Shown: positions 33,260 through 42,624, counted from the stretch's first letter. The stretch: DNA of 64,000 bases from Segnochrobactrum spirostomi (GCF_009600605.1 NZ_VWNA01000001.1:1894001-1958000); one strand, 5' to 3'. A program made the numbers and translations. Notes: generated from the letters alone by a model not told the origin.

Positions 33260-33529
33260 TGACATGAGGAAGACGTGACGTTGCCCTCGGGGGAGGCGCT
33301 GACGGGCCGGTTGGACGGCTCCCTCCGGAGGCGATGCGATGACGCGCGTCGGGACTCTTTCGGCTTGCCCCAATGCTGCCGCGAATGCGCCGGCCGCGAT
33401 CCGGCCGAGCGCCGGATTTCCTGGAGAATTCTCCCCTTCGACCTGCCTTGGTCTCGCCCGTTTCGCGCGGCCCGATGGACGCACATTAAGTCCGCGTCAC
33501 GATCGGTTCTCGAGCGCACGGTTCAGTCT
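33260..33529 (+). other. Long 5' leader of sigF
   Basis: About 265 bases separate the promoter from the first family-like start. The sigF frame is open from 33275, but the extra 85 residues are basic and Cys/Arg-rich and look non-coding. No structured RNA was recognised. Confidence 0.4.
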
Positions 33530-34120
33530 ATGGCCCCTTCGATCCCGAACGACCCGAGTCAGGCGCAAGACGCCACCTGGGGCGCGCTCATGGTCGCGGC
33601 TCAGGCCGGCGACCGGCGAGCCTACACCACCCTTCTCCGCGTCATCGTTCCCTTCATCAAGAGCGTGGCCCGACGCCAGGGCGTGGGACTCTCCGAGATC
33701 GACGACGTCGTTCAGGACGTTCTCGTCACCATCCACAAGAGCCGCCAGAGCTACGACCCCGACCGGTCGTTCACCGCCTGGCTGCGTGCCCTTACCCAGC
33801 GCCGCGCCGTCGATCTTCTGCGCCGCCACGGCCGCGCCGCCGCCCGCGAAGTCCACGAGCCGATCGCCTACGAGAACCACCCCGCCCCGGAGCACGAGCC
33901 GGACGGAAGCCTCGGCCTGGCACAGCTCGGCGCGAGCATCATGCAGGCGATCTCCACCTTGCCCTCGGGCCAGCGGGAGGCGGTCGAGATGCTGACGCTG
34001 CGCGATATCTCGCTGGCCGACGCGGCCGCCGCGACGGGCCGCACCAAGGGGGCGTTGAAGGTGAACCTGCACCGCGCCTTGAAGGCGCTGCGGGCGCAGC
34101 TCGGTGGAGACTGGACATGA
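33530..34120 (+). CDS. sigF: ECF sigma factor, SigF-type
   Basis: 196-residue extracytoplasmic-function sigma factor. Region 2 (IDDVVQDVLVTIHKSRQSYDPDRSFTAWL) spans about residues 55-95 and region 4 (LPSGQREAVEMLTLRDISLADAAAATGRTKGALKVNLHRAL) about 140-185. The start ATG 33530 gives MAPSIPNDP. The downstream partner is an NrsF-type anti-sigma factor overlapping by four bases, as in the Caulobacter module that responds to heavy metals and oxidants. The SigF consensus promoter at 33234 suggests autoregulation. Confidence 0.9.
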   Translation: MAPSIPNDPSQAQDATWGALMVAAQAGDRRAYTTLLRVIVPFIKSVARRQGVGLSEIDDVVQDVLVTIHKSRQSYDPDRSFTAWLRALTQRRAVDLLRRHGRAAAREVHEPIAYENHPAPEHEPDGSLGLAQLGASIMQAISTLPSGQREAVEMLTLRDISLADAAAATGRTKGALKVNLHRALKALRAQLGGDWT

Positions 34121-34848
34121 CGCGCATTCCCGCCATCGGACGCCGTCCCGCCAAGACCGACGACAGCCACGCCCACGACGACCTCATCGCCGTGCTCGGC
34201 GACGATCTCGCCCCCGTGCGTCCGCTCGCGCCGCCGATGACGCGCGCCACGCGCTGGCTCGCTGCGGTCGCGGTGGCGACCGTCGCCGGCGCGATTCTGC
34301 TCGACGTGAATATCCTCGACGGCGCGTTCGACGGCGCCCCAGAGCTCGTCGTCACCCTGATCGGCTCCGTGCTGACCACGGTGCTGGCGGCGCTCGCCGC
34401 CTTCGAACTCAGCATGCCCGACCGCCACGACCGCTGGGCGGCGCTGCCGCTGCCGGCGGCCGCGCTGTGGATCGGCGCCGGCGGCTTGAGCTGCTTCCAG
34501 CTCTGGCTGGTCCCCGACGCCGACGGCACCGTCTGGGCCGACGTGTGGGACTGCCTCATCCTCGTTGTGCTGTTCGCGGCCCCGCTCGCGGCTTTGATGC
34601 TGGTGATGCTGAAGGCGGCGCCGCCGCTGCGCCGCTGCATGGCGGCGACCGTGGGCGGTCTCGCGGCCGCCGCAGCGGCCTCGACGGCCGTCAGCCTGTT
34701 CCGCCCCTTCGACGGCGCCACGACGGACCTGATCGTCCACTTCTTCGTGGTGCTCGCGGTCGTGGTGGCGAGCGGCGTCTACGGTGCCCTGACGGTGACG
34801 CAGAAAAAAAAATCGCCGCCCAGCAAAAAATCTTTCGCGGGGGTGTAA
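34117..34848 (+). CDS. nrsF: NrsF family membrane anti-sigma factor (DUF1109)
   Basis: 243-residue inner-membrane protein with a short cytoplasmic N-terminus (about 45 residues) and six hydrophobic segments. Conserved-looking cysteines occur in LSCFQLW, WDCLILV and LRRCMAA; two periplasm-facing cysteines are known to be needed for signal sensing in the Caulobacter protein. It holds SigF inactive until stress. The C-terminus is Lys-rich and encoded over a nine-A run (34804-34812). Its stop codon lies inside the next SigF promoter. Confidence 0.87.
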   Translation: MTRIPAIGRRPAKTDDSHAHDDLIAVLGDDLAPVRPLAPPMTRATRWLAAVAVATVAGAILLDVNILDGAFDGAPELVVTLIGSVLTTVLAALAAFELSMPDRHDRWAALPLPAAALWIGAGGLSCFQLWLVPDADGTVWADVWDCLILVVLFAAPLAALMLVMLKAAPPLRRCMAATVGGLAAAAAASTAVSLFRPFDGATTDLIVHFFVVLAVVVASGVYGALTVTQKKKSPPSKKSFAGV

Positions 34849-34870
34849 CCGCTCCTAGGGGGCCATCGAA
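34845..34870 (+). promoter_or_regulatory. Second SigF-type ECF promoter
   Basis: GTAACC (34845-34850), exactly 16 bases, CGAA (34867-34870). The -35 element overlaps the nrsF stop codon TAA. It drives the small secreted protein at 34958. Confidence 0.8.
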
Positions 34871-34957
34871 AGGATGAATGTGACGGTCGAGATCGTCACG
34901 CCGGCGGGAAGCGGCTTCCGGCGCGCCCCACGGCTTCCTTAGAGATGAGGTTTGACC

Positions 34958-35170
34958 ATGATCATCCGCAACCGCGCCGCCCTCGCCCTCTCGGCCGCCG
35001 GCCTGGCGCTGACCCTCGCTGGCGCCCCGGCGTTCGCCCAGACCGCTTCCACGACCCCGAGCACCACGACCTCGAAGTCGACCGCGAAGCACACCACGAA
35101 GAAGAAGACCACCAAGAAGCCGACCACTTCGAAGAAGAAGACCACTTCGAGCGGCACGACGCAGCAGTAA
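34958..35170 (+). CDS. Small secreted Lys/Thr/Ser-rich protein
   Basis: 70-residue protein not assigned to any family. It has a clear signal peptide (MIIRNRAALALSAAGLAL...) with cleavage after GAPAFA. The mature part of about 43 residues is almost only Thr, Ser and Lys, with blocks such as KKKTTKKP and KKKTTSSG, no Cys and few hydrophobics. It should be an unfolded, strongly cationic periplasmic or outer-surface peptide. Start ATG 34958 with GAGG seven bases upstream. The perfect SigF promoter places it in the SigF regulon. It superficially resembles acid-shock proteins, but no homology is claimed. Confidence 0.82.
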   Translation: MIIRNRAALALSAAGLALTLAGAPAFAQTASTTPSTTTSKSTAKHTTKKKTTKKPTTSKKKTTSSGTTQQ

Positions 35171-35173
35171 GCC

Positions 35174-35228
35174 GCGAGAAGCGCATCGGGCCCTGCATGC
35201 CATCCCCGACGGGGCCCGATGCGTCTCG
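35174..35228 (+). terminator. Long hairpin after the secreted peptide gene
   Basis: Strong stem of CGAGA plus GCATCGGGCCC (35183-35193) pairing with GGGCCCGATGC (35212-35222) and TCTCG. There is no T-run, so it may be a weak intrinsic terminator or a 3'-end stabiliser. Confidence 0.5.
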
Positions 35229-35378
35229 TGCACGACGCAGCATATTTCGGAATGTAACAGCCGCATTGCGGTTTGTTAAGACGGCAATCGCCGTCCGCGG
35301 GTCGAAGCGCAGCGCTCCCCGCACGAGGCCAAGGCCCGAGCCCGGCACTTCCCCGAAAGACGATCTTCCCTTGCGCGA

Positions 35379-36689
35379 TCAGCGCACTTCGAACGGCAGA
35401 TTGCCGGTCGCGACCGCGCCCTTGCCGTCGGCCACCGTGACGAACAGGCGGTAATGGCCGGGGGCCAGCCCCGCGATCGTCGCGCCTTGGAGCCCGCCCG
35501 TCGCGAGCCCCTCGGGGTGCGCGGGCGGCACCGTTTCCGCATCGCCGCCGGTCCGCCTGTCGCGGCTTTCCTCGAGGATCGTCCAGGTCGCCGTCAGCGG
35601 ATCGCCGTCGGGATCGCTCGCCGCGAGCACCGCGTGCGCCGTGACGCCGCGATCCCACGAGCCCCACTGGTCCCACGAGCCCGCTGCCGATCCCGCCGAG
35701 GCGGCGCCGCCGATGCCGGCGCCTTCGAAGGCGAGCCGCTCGATGTGCGGCGCGCGGTCATCACCCGGCACCGAACCGCCCCAGTGGGCCGCGAGCACCT
35801 CGGCGCTCTGCATCCAATCCCCGTCGGCGGTCAGGAGGCCGTGCCAGGTCGGCGTCACCTCCTGCTTCTGTCCCCACAGGAAGGCGATGTCGCCCGCGCC
35901 GGCATCCTCGATCGCGCCGAGATAACGATCGAGCAGGCCCGATTTCACGGTGCTGGTCGGCTCGATCGGCGCGCCCCAGGGCGTGGTCGGCACCTGCCAT
36001 TGGCCGACGACCCCGAGCTCGGTGACGACGATGGGTCCCGTCCATCCTTGCGCGCGGGCGCGCCCGACGAGGCTCGGCAGCGCCTCGCCGTAGGAATTGA
36101 GGCCGAGGACGTCGATGCTCGGGGCGAGCGCCTTGAGACGGATCACCTTGTCGGTGCCGACATCGGCGAGGACGGCCATCGTCGGACGGGCGGGGTCGAT
36201 CGCCTTGACCCGCCGCGCCGCCGCCTCGACGGCGCGGAGCGCCGGGTCCGGGTCGGGCGCCTCGAGCTCGATCTCGTTGCCGATGCCCCAGAGCAGCACG
36301 GCCGTGTCGTCCTTGCGGGCGCGCACCATCGCCTCGATCGCCTGGAGCTGCGCCTCGACCCGGGCTCCGTCGGCATAATCGAAGCCGCGGCGCGGCGGCT
36401 CCAGCCAGAGCCCGAACAGGACCTTGAAGCCGAGCCGGTGCGCCGCCGCGAGTTCGGCCGCGCCGTCGCCGCCATAGGTGCGCAGGGCATCGGCACCGAG
36501 CGCCTTCAGAAGCTCGAAATGGGAGAGCGCCGCCGCCCCGCGAACGCGGAACGGCCGTCCGTCGACGAGGATATCCGGCCCGGAGACGCGGACGTCCGCG
36601 GCCTTCGCGGCAGGCACGGTGCCCGCGGTCAGGGTGGCCGCGCCCATCAGGGCGGCGAGAAGGAGGCCCGGTCGACCGCCGCGCCTCAC
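35379..36689 (-). CDS. Secreted glycoside hydrolase-like protein (clan GH-A fold)
   Basis: 436-residue exported protein. A signal peptide ends around VPAAKAADV. The TIM-barrel domain (about residues 30-330) shows [25 protein letters not shown], the probable acid/base glutamate in [17 protein letters not shown], and the probable nucleophile glutamate in [12 protein letters not shown]-terminal beta-sandwich-like domain ends in [23 protein letters not shown]. Probably a beta-glycosidase or glucanase; substrate unknown. GTG 36689 overlaps the hisG stop (GTGA), so translation is coupled to histidine genes. A longer frame to 36800 lies within hisG and is rejected. Confidence 0.83.
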   Translation of the reverse strand: MRRGGRPGLLLAALMGAATLTAGTVPAAKAADVRVSGPDILVDGRPFRVRGAAALSHFELLKALGADALRTYGGDGAAELAAAHRLGFKVLFGLWLEPPRRGFDYADGARVEAQLQAIEAMVRARKDDTAVLLWGIGNEIELEAPDPDPALRAVEAAARRVKAIDPARPTMAVLADVGTDKVIRLKALAPSIDVLGLNSYGEALPSLVGRARAQGWTGPIVVTELGVVGQWQVPTTPWGAPIEPTSTVKSGLLDRYLGAIEDAGAGDIAFLWGQKQEVTPTWHGLLTADGDWMQSAEVLAAHWGGSVPGDDRAPHIERLAFEGAGIGGAASAGSAAGSWDQWGSWDRGVTAHAVLAASDPDGDPLTATWTILEESRDRRTGGDAETVPPAHPEGLATGGLQGATIAGLAPGHYRLFVTVADGKGAVATGNLPFEVR

Positions 36690-37654
36690 GCGACCGCCGC
36701 GGCGAGGCGGTCGGCGAGCGGGTTCTCGGGCTCGAACACCGCCTCGGCGGCGAACACGGCGACTGTCTTGGCGCCGCGGCCCTTGAGCCAGGCGACGCAA
36801 TCATAGACCCGGCGGGCCGGGCAATGCAGGACGAGTTCGCTGCCTTCGGCAACGAGGGCCGTGCCGCCGAACGCCTCGGCCGCCGCCCGGCCCGCCTCCG
36901 CCGCATCGGGAAGGCGGGTGCGGACCTCGCGCACCGCACGGGCGCGGGCCTCGGCCAGGATACGGTCGAGGATGGCACGCACGGTCGCGAGGTTCTGGGC
37001 ACTCCACTCGGCGCCGCGGGCGGCGACGAGATGGGCCTCGGAGCGCAGGATGACGCCGTCCTCGACGATCTTCAGCGCATTCGCGGCGAGCGTCGAGCCG
37101 GTCGTGGTGATGTCGACGATGAGCTCGGCCGAGCCGGCCGCCGGCGCGCCCTCGGTCGCCCCGAGGCTTTCGACGATGCGGTAATCGACGATGCCGTGGG
37201 CATCGAAATGGGCGCGGGCGAGGTGGATATATTTCGTCGCCACCCGCAGCCAGCGGCCGTGGCGGGCGCGGAAATCATGGGCGATGTCGGCGAGGTCGGC
37301 CATCGCCCGCACGTCGATCCACGCCTTCGGCACCGCCACCACGACGTCGGCATGGCCGAAGCCGAGCGGCTGGACGAGATGGATCAGGCGTTCGCGCTGC
37401 GCCGGCTCCGGCACGCTCTCGTGGACGAGATCGAGGCCGGTGATGCCGAGATGGACGCGGCCGGCAGCAACCTCGCCGACGATCTCGGACGCCGACAGGA
37501 GGGCGATCTCGACATCGTCGAGGCCCTGAATCCGGGCGCGATATTCGCGGGCGCCGTTCTGCACGAAGGGCAGGCCGGCGCGGGCGAAGAAGGCCGCGGC
37601 ATTTTCCTGAAGCCGGCCCTTCGAAGGGACGGCGATGATCAAGGGCCCGCTCAT
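36686..37654 (-). CDS. hisG: ATP phosphoribosyltransferase HisG
   Basis: First enzyme of histidine synthesis, joining ATP and PRPP. 322 residues with [20 protein letters not shown] at the N-terminus and the PRPP loop [19 protein letters not shown] near residue 175. Its length resembles the Bradyrhizobium-type HisG, longer than the 230-residue short form, and it is paired with HisZ. The ATG at 37654 overlaps the hisZ stop by four bases. Feedback inhibition by histidine would act through the complex. Confidence 0.94.
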   Translation of the reverse strand: MSGPLIIAVPSKGRLQENAAAFFARAGLPFVQNGAREYRARIQGLDDVEIALLSASEIVGEVAAGRVHLGITGLDLVHESVPEPAQRERLIHLVQPLGFGHADVVVAVPKAWIDVRAMADLADIAHDFRARHGRWLRVATKYIHLARAHFDAHGIVDYRIVESLGATEGAPAAGSAELIVDITTTGSTLAANALKIVEDGVILRSEAHLVAARGAEWSAQNLATVRAILDRILAEARARAVREVRTRLPDAAEAGRAAAEAFGGTALVAEGSELVLHCPARRVYDCVAWLKGRGAKTVAVFAAEAVFEPENPLADRLAAAVA

Positions 37655-38787
37655 CGCGCCGCCTCCTCGGACACGACGCGATCGAGCCAGACCGAGAAGC
37701 CGACCGCGGGAACCGGCGCGGGGGCGCCGAGCAGAGCCATCATCCGGTCGTAGCGGCCGCCGCCGATGACCTGGCCGAGCTCCGGCTGGCGGCGGTCGTG
37801 AAGCTCGAACATGAAGCCGGTGTAGTAATCGAGCCGGCGGCCGAACTCGGCCGAGAAGCGCAGGTCGCTGACCGCGACGCCGCGCGCGGCGAGGAGATCG
37901 TTGCGCCGGGCGAAAGCGCCGATTGCCGCTTCGAGCCCGAGACCGGCCTTGGCGGCGAAGCGGGACAAGGCGTCGACCGCGGCGTCGGCGGTCACGTCGA
38001 TCGCGAGGTAGGCGCGCAGGGTCGCGGCCGCTTCCGGGGCGAGGCGGGCGCCGGCCGCGAGCGTCGCCTGCTCGATCAGGCGATCGGCGATCTCGGCCGC
38101 GCTGCGGCCACCGACGGGGCTCAGGCCCGCGACGGCGAGCATGTCTTCGACGAGGGCGCGGGCGGTCGCCGGATCGGCTTCGGCGAGCGCACCCGCAACC
38201 GCCGCCGGCGTGTCGATTCCGGCACGACCGTCGAGCTTGTCGAGGGCGGCGGCGAGCCGCGGCGTGTCGCCGAACAGGGCGATCAGACGGCGGCGCCAGG
38301 CGACCGGCAAGGGCAGCGCCTCGACGACGGCGGAGAACAAGGCCTCGTCGCCGATGCGGACACCGGTGTGGCCGTCGAGCCCGAGCACGCCGGCCGCCTC
38401 GAGGGCGAGCGCGAGGGTCTCGGCGTCGGCCGCCTCACGGTCGGTCTCGCCGAGCCGCTCGATGCCGGCCTGGAGAAACTCGCCGACGCCGTCGGCGCGC
38501 TGGCGGAAGACGGGGCCGAGATAGGTATAGAAGCCCTGCCGCTCGGCCGCCCCCTCGTCGAGATGGAGCCGGCAGACCGGGATGGTCATGTCGGGGCGCA
38601 GGCAAAGCTCGCTGCCGTCGCGCCCCTCGGTGAGGAACATGCGGCGGCGCAGATCCTCGCCGGCGAGCGCCAGGAACATCTCGGCCGGCTGGAGCACGCC
38701 GGGCGCGACGAAATGGTGGCCCGCCCCTTCGAGCAGGCGCCGCAGGGCCTCGATGACGGACGGCGGCGGGACGGGCGCGCGGATCAT
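37651..38787 (-). CDS. hisZ: ATP phosphoribosyltransferase regulatory subunit HisZ
   Basis: 378-residue HisRS paralogue lacking aminoacylation activity. It starts [15 protein letters not shown] at ATG 38787. The class II core is seen in [16 protein letters not shown] and [41 protein letters not shown] and [13 protein letters not shown] correspond to the histidine-binding motifs. No anticodon-binding domain follows. It activates HisG. It lies seven bases after hisS and overlaps hisG. Confidence 0.93.
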   Translation of the reverse strand: MIRAPVPPPSVIEALRRLLEGAGHHFVAPGVLQPAEMFLALAGEDLRRRMFLTEGRDGSELCLRPDMTIPVCRLHLDEGAAERQGFYTYLGPVFRQRADGVGEFLQAGIERLGETDREAADAETLALALEAAGVLGLDGHTGVRIGDEALFSAVVEALPLPVAWRRRLIALFGDTPRLAAALDKLDGRAGIDTPAAVAGALAEADPATARALVEDMLAVAGLSPVGGRSAAEIADRLIEQATLAAGARLAPEAAATLRAYLAIDVTADAAVDALSRFAAKAGLGLEAAIGAFARRNDLLAARGVAVSDLRFSAEFGRRLDYYTGFMFELHDRRQPELGQVIGGGRYDRMMALLGAPAPVPAVGFSVWLDRVVSEEAAR

Positions 38788-38794
38788 GGAAGCC

Positions 38795-40432
38795 TCAAGC
38801 CGGCGAGCGTTCGGCGGTGCGACGGGCGAGGATGTCGCGCACCGCCGCGACGAGGTCCCCCTCGGGCACGGTGACCTGGGCCGGACGCGCCTCGCGCCAG
38901 GCCTTGTTGTCCTCGATGCCCTCGGCGAGCCGCTTGCCCTCGACGAGATCCTTGATCTCGACGGTGCCGGCGCCCCGCTCGTTGGAGCCCTGGATGACGA
39001 CGCACGGCGCATCGCGCCGGTCGGCATATTTCATCTGCGCCTTGAGGCCGGAGGTGCCGAGATAGAGCTCGGCGCGGATGCCGGCGCCGCGCAAGGTCTG
39101 CACCATGCGCTGATAATGCGCCATCGAGCCGGCATCGCGGTCGAGCACCAGCACGACGACGGGCCCCTGCCCGCTCGCCTGCGCTTTCGGGGCGCGGGCG
39201 GCGAGCGCAGCCGACAGGCGCGAGACGCCGACGGAGAAGCCGGTCGCCGGCACGTCTTCGCCGCGGAAGCGGCCGACGAGCCCGTCATAGCGGCCGCCGC
39301 CGCCGACCGAGCCGAACCGCACCGGCCGGCCGTCGTCGCCGAGCACGGTGAAGGTCAGCTCCGCCTCGAAGACGGGGCCGGTATAATATTCGAGGCCGCG
39401 CACGACCGACGGATCGATGAGTATTCTTTTTTCGTTGTATCCCGCCGCCTGGACGAGATCGCTAATTTCTTCAAGCTCTCTAATTCCCTCTAAGGCAACC
39501 GCGCTACTAGAGAACTTCTCCAGCAGATATTTCAATGTCGACCCATTGTCATCAACATAATATCCGGCGGGACTACCGTCAGATACATTGACGAACTTTA
39601 GGCCTCTTTCTGTAATTTCATCGGCGCTTCTGGTGTATCGCAAGTGTGTAAATTGAAGCGCATTTACAAAGTCGACAATTACTTGAATCTGAGAATCTTC
39701 GAGATTCGCGCCCTTCGTGAAGTCGCCGCTAACGTCCATTCGGCCGCGACCAAGCAGTTCGCGAACACCCTCCTCGCCAATCTTATCAAGCTTGTCGATG
39801 GCGCGCAGCACGATGAGGCGGCGGCCGGCATTCTCGTCACCGGCGAGGCCGGCGATCTCCATCACGCCATCTAGAAGCTTGCGGTTGTTGACGCGGATGA
39901 CGTAGTCGCCGCGCGGAATGCCGAGCTTTTCCAGGGTGTCGGCGGCCATCATGCAGATTTCCGCATCGGCGGCGACCGAGGCGGTGCCGACGGTGTCGGC
40001 GTCGAACTGCATGAACTGGCGGAAACGGCCCGGGCCCGGCTTCTCGTTGCGGAACACCCAGCCGGCGCGGAACGAACGATAGGGCTTCGGCAGCCGCTCG
40101 TAATTCTCGGCCACATAGCGGGCGAGCGGCGCGGTCAGGTCGTAGCGCAGCGCCAGCCATTCCTCGTCGTCGTCTTGGAAGGCGAACACGCCCTCGTTGG
40201 GACGATCCTGGTCGGGCAGGAACTTGCCGAGGGCGTCGGCATATTCGATGAGCGGGGTCTCAACCGGCTCGAAGCCGTAGAGCTCGTAGGAGGCGCGCAC
40301 GGCGGCGACCAGCGCCTCGGTGGCGGCGATCTCGGCGGGGCCACGGTCCACGAGGCCGCGCGGAAGGCGCGGCTTGGGGCGCGCGGGCTTGCGATCGGCC
40401 TTGTCGGCGTCGTTCGAGGAAGCGTCGCTCAC
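38795..40432 (-). CDS. hisS: Histidyl-tRNA synthetase HisRS
   Basis: 545-residue class II synthetase. Motif 1 lies after [11 protein letters not shown], motif 2 is [21 protein letters not shown], the histidine A-box is [10 protein letters not shown] and motif 3 is near [10 protein letters not shown]; a C-terminal anticodon domain is present. The start is a GTG at 40432 with a Lys/Pro-rich leader. The segment encoded by about 39421-39720 is only about 45% GC by count (134 of 300) against roughly 70% on each side, though the frame is intact. It looks like a recombined patch. It heads hisS-hisZ-hisG-glycosidase. Confidence 0.94.
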   Translation of the reverse strand: MSDASSNDADKADRKPARPKPRLPRGLVDRGPAEIAATEALVAAVRASYELYGFEPVETPLIEYADALGKFLPDQDRPNEGVFAFQDDDEEWLALRYDLTAPLARYVAENYERLPKPYRSFRAGWVFRNEKPGPGRFRQFMQFDADTVGTASVAADAEICMMAADTLEKLGIPRGDYVIRVNNRKLLDGVMEIAGLAGDENAGRRLIVLRAIDKLDKIGEEGVRELLGRGRMDVSGDFTKGANLEDSQIQVIVDFVNALQFTHLRYTRSADEITERGLKFVNVSDGSPAGYYVDDNGSTLKYLLEKFSSSAVALEGIRELEEISDLVQAAGYNEKRILIDPSVVRGLEYYTGPVFEAELTFTVLGDDGRPVRFGSVGGGGRYDGLVGRFRGEDVPATGFSVGVSRLSAALAARAPKAQASGQGPVVVLVLDRDAGSMAHYQRMVQTLRGAGIRAELYLGTSGLKAQMKYADRRDAPCVVIQGSNERGAGTVEIKDLVEGKRLAEGIEDNKAWREARPAQVTVPEGDLVAAVRDILARRTAERSPA

Positions 40433-40845
40433 GTCGTCCGTCCGTGCTCGGTCCGCGCCCGAACGGCCTCGAAAGCGCGGCTTTTCCTGGAGAAGGCCGC
40501 GAGGCAAGCCGCGGCCCGTGTCGGGGCCGAAGCACTAGACCAAAGCACCCCGCCCGGCAAGGCGGGCGGGACGGCGCGAAGCACCGGCGCCGCAACGGCC
40601 GCACGGCGGCCGAGCAGAAACGCGGCGCTCATCGGGGTCAGTCGCACCGCTTCGTCTTGACAGACGCGGGCACAATTCTCAAATGAACCTCGCTCATCCA
40701 CGCGAGCAAAGGAATTGTCGATGTTGGAGCTTGTGACCACCCGCTGATCGCCTCGGAAACGTTCGAGGCATCTCACCGCATCCACCGCGGCCCCTATGGG
40801 GTCGGCGAAGGATGCCGTGCGGGAGCTTTTGTCACAGGCTACTCC
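40433..40845 (+). other. Non-coding gap hisS-yjhX
   Basis: 413 bases between divergent genes. It holds GC-rich palindromic stretches (for example CCCGCCCGGCAAGGCGGGCGGG near 40550) and one TTGACA at 40657-40662 that could be a -35 box, without a clear -10. No gene or known RNA was recognised. Confidence 0.4.
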
Positions 40846-41117
40846 ATGAATATTTCACGCAGCGAGCAGCGCGTGCTGCACGTGCTCGCCCAAGGCGGTC
40901 ATATCCGCCACCACCGCAGCAGCGGCGGCCACATCCTCGACGTGCTCTGCTTCACCCGCGAGGGTCACGTCCTGACCGAATGCACCGTCGAGGTGTTTTC
41001 CAGGCTCCGGCGCAAGCGCCTCATCGAATCGAAGGCGTCGTCCCCCTATCGGATCTCCGAGAAGGGCCGGCGGCAGGTTCGCGCTCAGACCGACAATCGC
41101 ACGGGGGCGTTCGCTGA
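40846..41117 (+). CDS. yjhX: YjhX family protein (UPF0386, putative toxin), frame broken at the end
   Basis: About 90-residue protein with the YjhX pattern: MNISRSEQRVLHVLAQGG at the start, then LDVLCFTREGHVLTECTVEVF, LRRKRLIESK, and SPYRISEKGRRQVRAQTDNR. In E. coli YjhX is described as a toxin paired with the GNAT-type YjhQ. Here the frame runs on without a stop, antisense through the next receptor gene, which is implausible. One more G in the run 41103-41107 gives a normal end (TGGVR, stop 41115-41117). No yjhQ-like gene follows. Confidence 0.75.
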
Positions 41118-41221
41118 TGATCGAGCTCCGATCGGGACGGCCGGCCAACCCGGCCGTCATCCGCGCCGTTGCGGAAGCCGCCTTCGCGGGGGCGCATCAC
41201 GCCGCCGACTCGACCGCCTGA
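41117..41221 (+). CDS. Possible 34-residue ORF overlapping the yjhX stop
   Basis: An ATG overlaps the restored yjhX stop (TGATG), and a short frame MIELRSGRPANPAVIRAVAE... runs to TGA at 41219-41221. The overlap hints at translational coupling. The peptide has an amphipathic Ala-rich middle and no recognised family. It is in the position of an antitoxin gene. It may be chance. Confidence 0.3.
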   Translation: MIELRSGRPANPAVIRAVAEAAFAGAHHAADSTA

Positions 41222-41239
41222 TCGCCGTCGACGCGTCTC

Positions 41240-41264
41240 GAACCGGCGGCATCGCCGCCGGTTC
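41240..41264. terminator. Hairpin between yjhX and the globin-coupled receptor
   Basis: Perfect 11-bp stem GAACCGGCGGC-ATC-GCCGCCGGTTC, 25 bases beyond the receptor stop. There is no T-run, so termination is plausible for the long minus-strand operon but not certain. Confidence 0.55.
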
Positions 41265-41289
41265 TCGCCCTCGGACGTCCGGTGCCGGA

Positions 41290-42624
41290 TCAGGCGGCGG
41301 CGACGCGCTCGAAGAAGGAGCGCACCTCGGTCTTCATCCGGCTCGCCTGATCGTCGAGGTTGGCGGCGAGGTCGCGCACCGTCGCCACGACCTGGCCGGT
41401 GGTGTCGGTCGCCGTGCGAACGTTAGTGATCGAGGTCACCACCCCGCGGGCATCGCTCGACAAGGCGGCGACCGTCGAGGCGATGGCGCGGGTCGTATCG
41501 GTCTGCTCGTTCACGGCGGCCGAGATCTGCTCGATCGCGCTCGCCACCTGCTCGATGGTCGAGGCGATGGCGGTGAGGCCGTCGGCGGCGGCGTGGGTCG
41601 CCGACTGGATCGACCCGATCTCCGAGGAGATCTCTTTGGTCGCCGCCGCGGTCTGGGTCGCGAGCGTCTTCACCTCGCGGGCGACGACGTCGAAGCCGCG
41701 CCCGGCGTCACCGGCGCGCGCGGCCTCGATCGTGGCGTTGAGGGCGAGCAGGTTGGTTTGGCCGGCGATGCCGGCGATGAGTTCCACCACGCGGTCGATG
41801 CGCTCGGCGGCACTCGTCAGATCGCGGACCGTGCCGTCCATGGCGCGGGCCTGATCCACCGCCTTGCCGACGACACCGAGCGAGGCGCGGGCGTGGCCGG
41901 CGACGCTCTCGATCGAATGGGTGATGGAGTTGACGGCCTCGGCGCCCTCGACGGCGCGATCGGCCATCTCGGAGGCGGTCGAGCTCGCGCCCACTGCCTG
42001 ATCCGAGCTCTGGCTCGACAGCGAGACGAGCCGACCGGAGGCGTCGCGCATCGTTTCAGCCGCATTGTTCAAGGAATTGAGCGAGCCCCCGAAGGCGGCG
42101 TCGAAGGCCGCGAGGTGCTCGGCGAGCTTCGCCCGCCGCCGCTCGGCCTCGGCCAGCGTCTCGTCGTGATAGACGGACACGGCGAGGTTCATGTCGAGCA
42201 TCACCGCCTTGATGGTGGCGGAGAGGAGCCGCGCCGCACGCGCCGAGTTGAGCCGGTGGACGCGGTTGACGATGGCCGGGAACTCGCTGCCGATGAGGCC
42301 GTAGGCGCTGATGAAGATGCCGGGATGGAGGCCAACCCGGACATGGGCGCGGCCGATCGCCCGCACGCTTTCGCGATAGCCCGCGTCGAAGCCGGACGTG
42401 AACAGGCGGGTCCAATGCTGGCGCTGGGCCTCGGCGAGGCGCTCGACGCGCCCGGCAATCAACGACGCCGTCTCGGGAATCTCAGCCAGATGGCGATAAA
42501 AGCGGCCGACGATCGACGGCAGTTCCGGCTCGAAGAGCTTCCAAGCGTCCTTCAGGTCCCGGCAAACATCTTCGTCGATGAGAAGCATATGCTTCTGCAC
42601 ATCGAAATCAATTTCAGCGCTCAT
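41290..42624 (-). CDS. Globin-coupled methyl-accepting chemotaxis protein (HemAT-like)
   Basis: 444-residue soluble chemoreceptor. The N-terminal protoglobin domain (about residues 15-175) includes [23 protein letters not shown] and [22 protein letters not shown], where the histidine in RAHVRVGL is the likely haem ligand. The C-terminal signalling domain carries the hairpin tip [33 protein letters not shown]. No membrane helix is present. It probably senses oxygen. The start MSAEIDFDV is at ATG 42624. It is downstream of cheR in the same direction, 255 bases away. Confidence 0.9.
   Translation of the reverse strand: MSAEIDFDVQKHMLLIDEDVCRDLKDAWKLFEPELPSIVGRFYRHLAEIPETASLIAGRVERLAEAQRQHWTRLFTSGFDAGYRESVRAIGRAHVRVGLHPGIFISAYGLIGSEFPAIVNRVHRLNSARAARLLSATIKAVMLDMNLAVSVYHDETLAEAERRRAKLAEHLAAFDAAFGGSLNSLNNAAETMRDASGRLVSLSSQSSDQAVGASSTASEMADRAVEGAEAVNSITHSIESVAGHARASLGVVGKAVDQARAMDGTVRDLTSAAERIDRVVELIAGIAGQTNLLALNATIEAARAGDAGRGFDVVAREVKTLATQTAAATKEISSEIGSIQSATHAAADGLTAIASTIEQVASAIEQISAAVNEQTDTTRAIASTVAALSSDARGVVTSITNVRTATDTTGQVVATVRDLAANLDDQASRMKTEVRSFFERVAAA

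Noticed and set aside
33275-33529. N-terminal extension of the SigF protein
   Set aside because: Open but Cys/Arg-rich and unlike ECF sigma factors, which begin close to region 2 as they do from ATG 33530.
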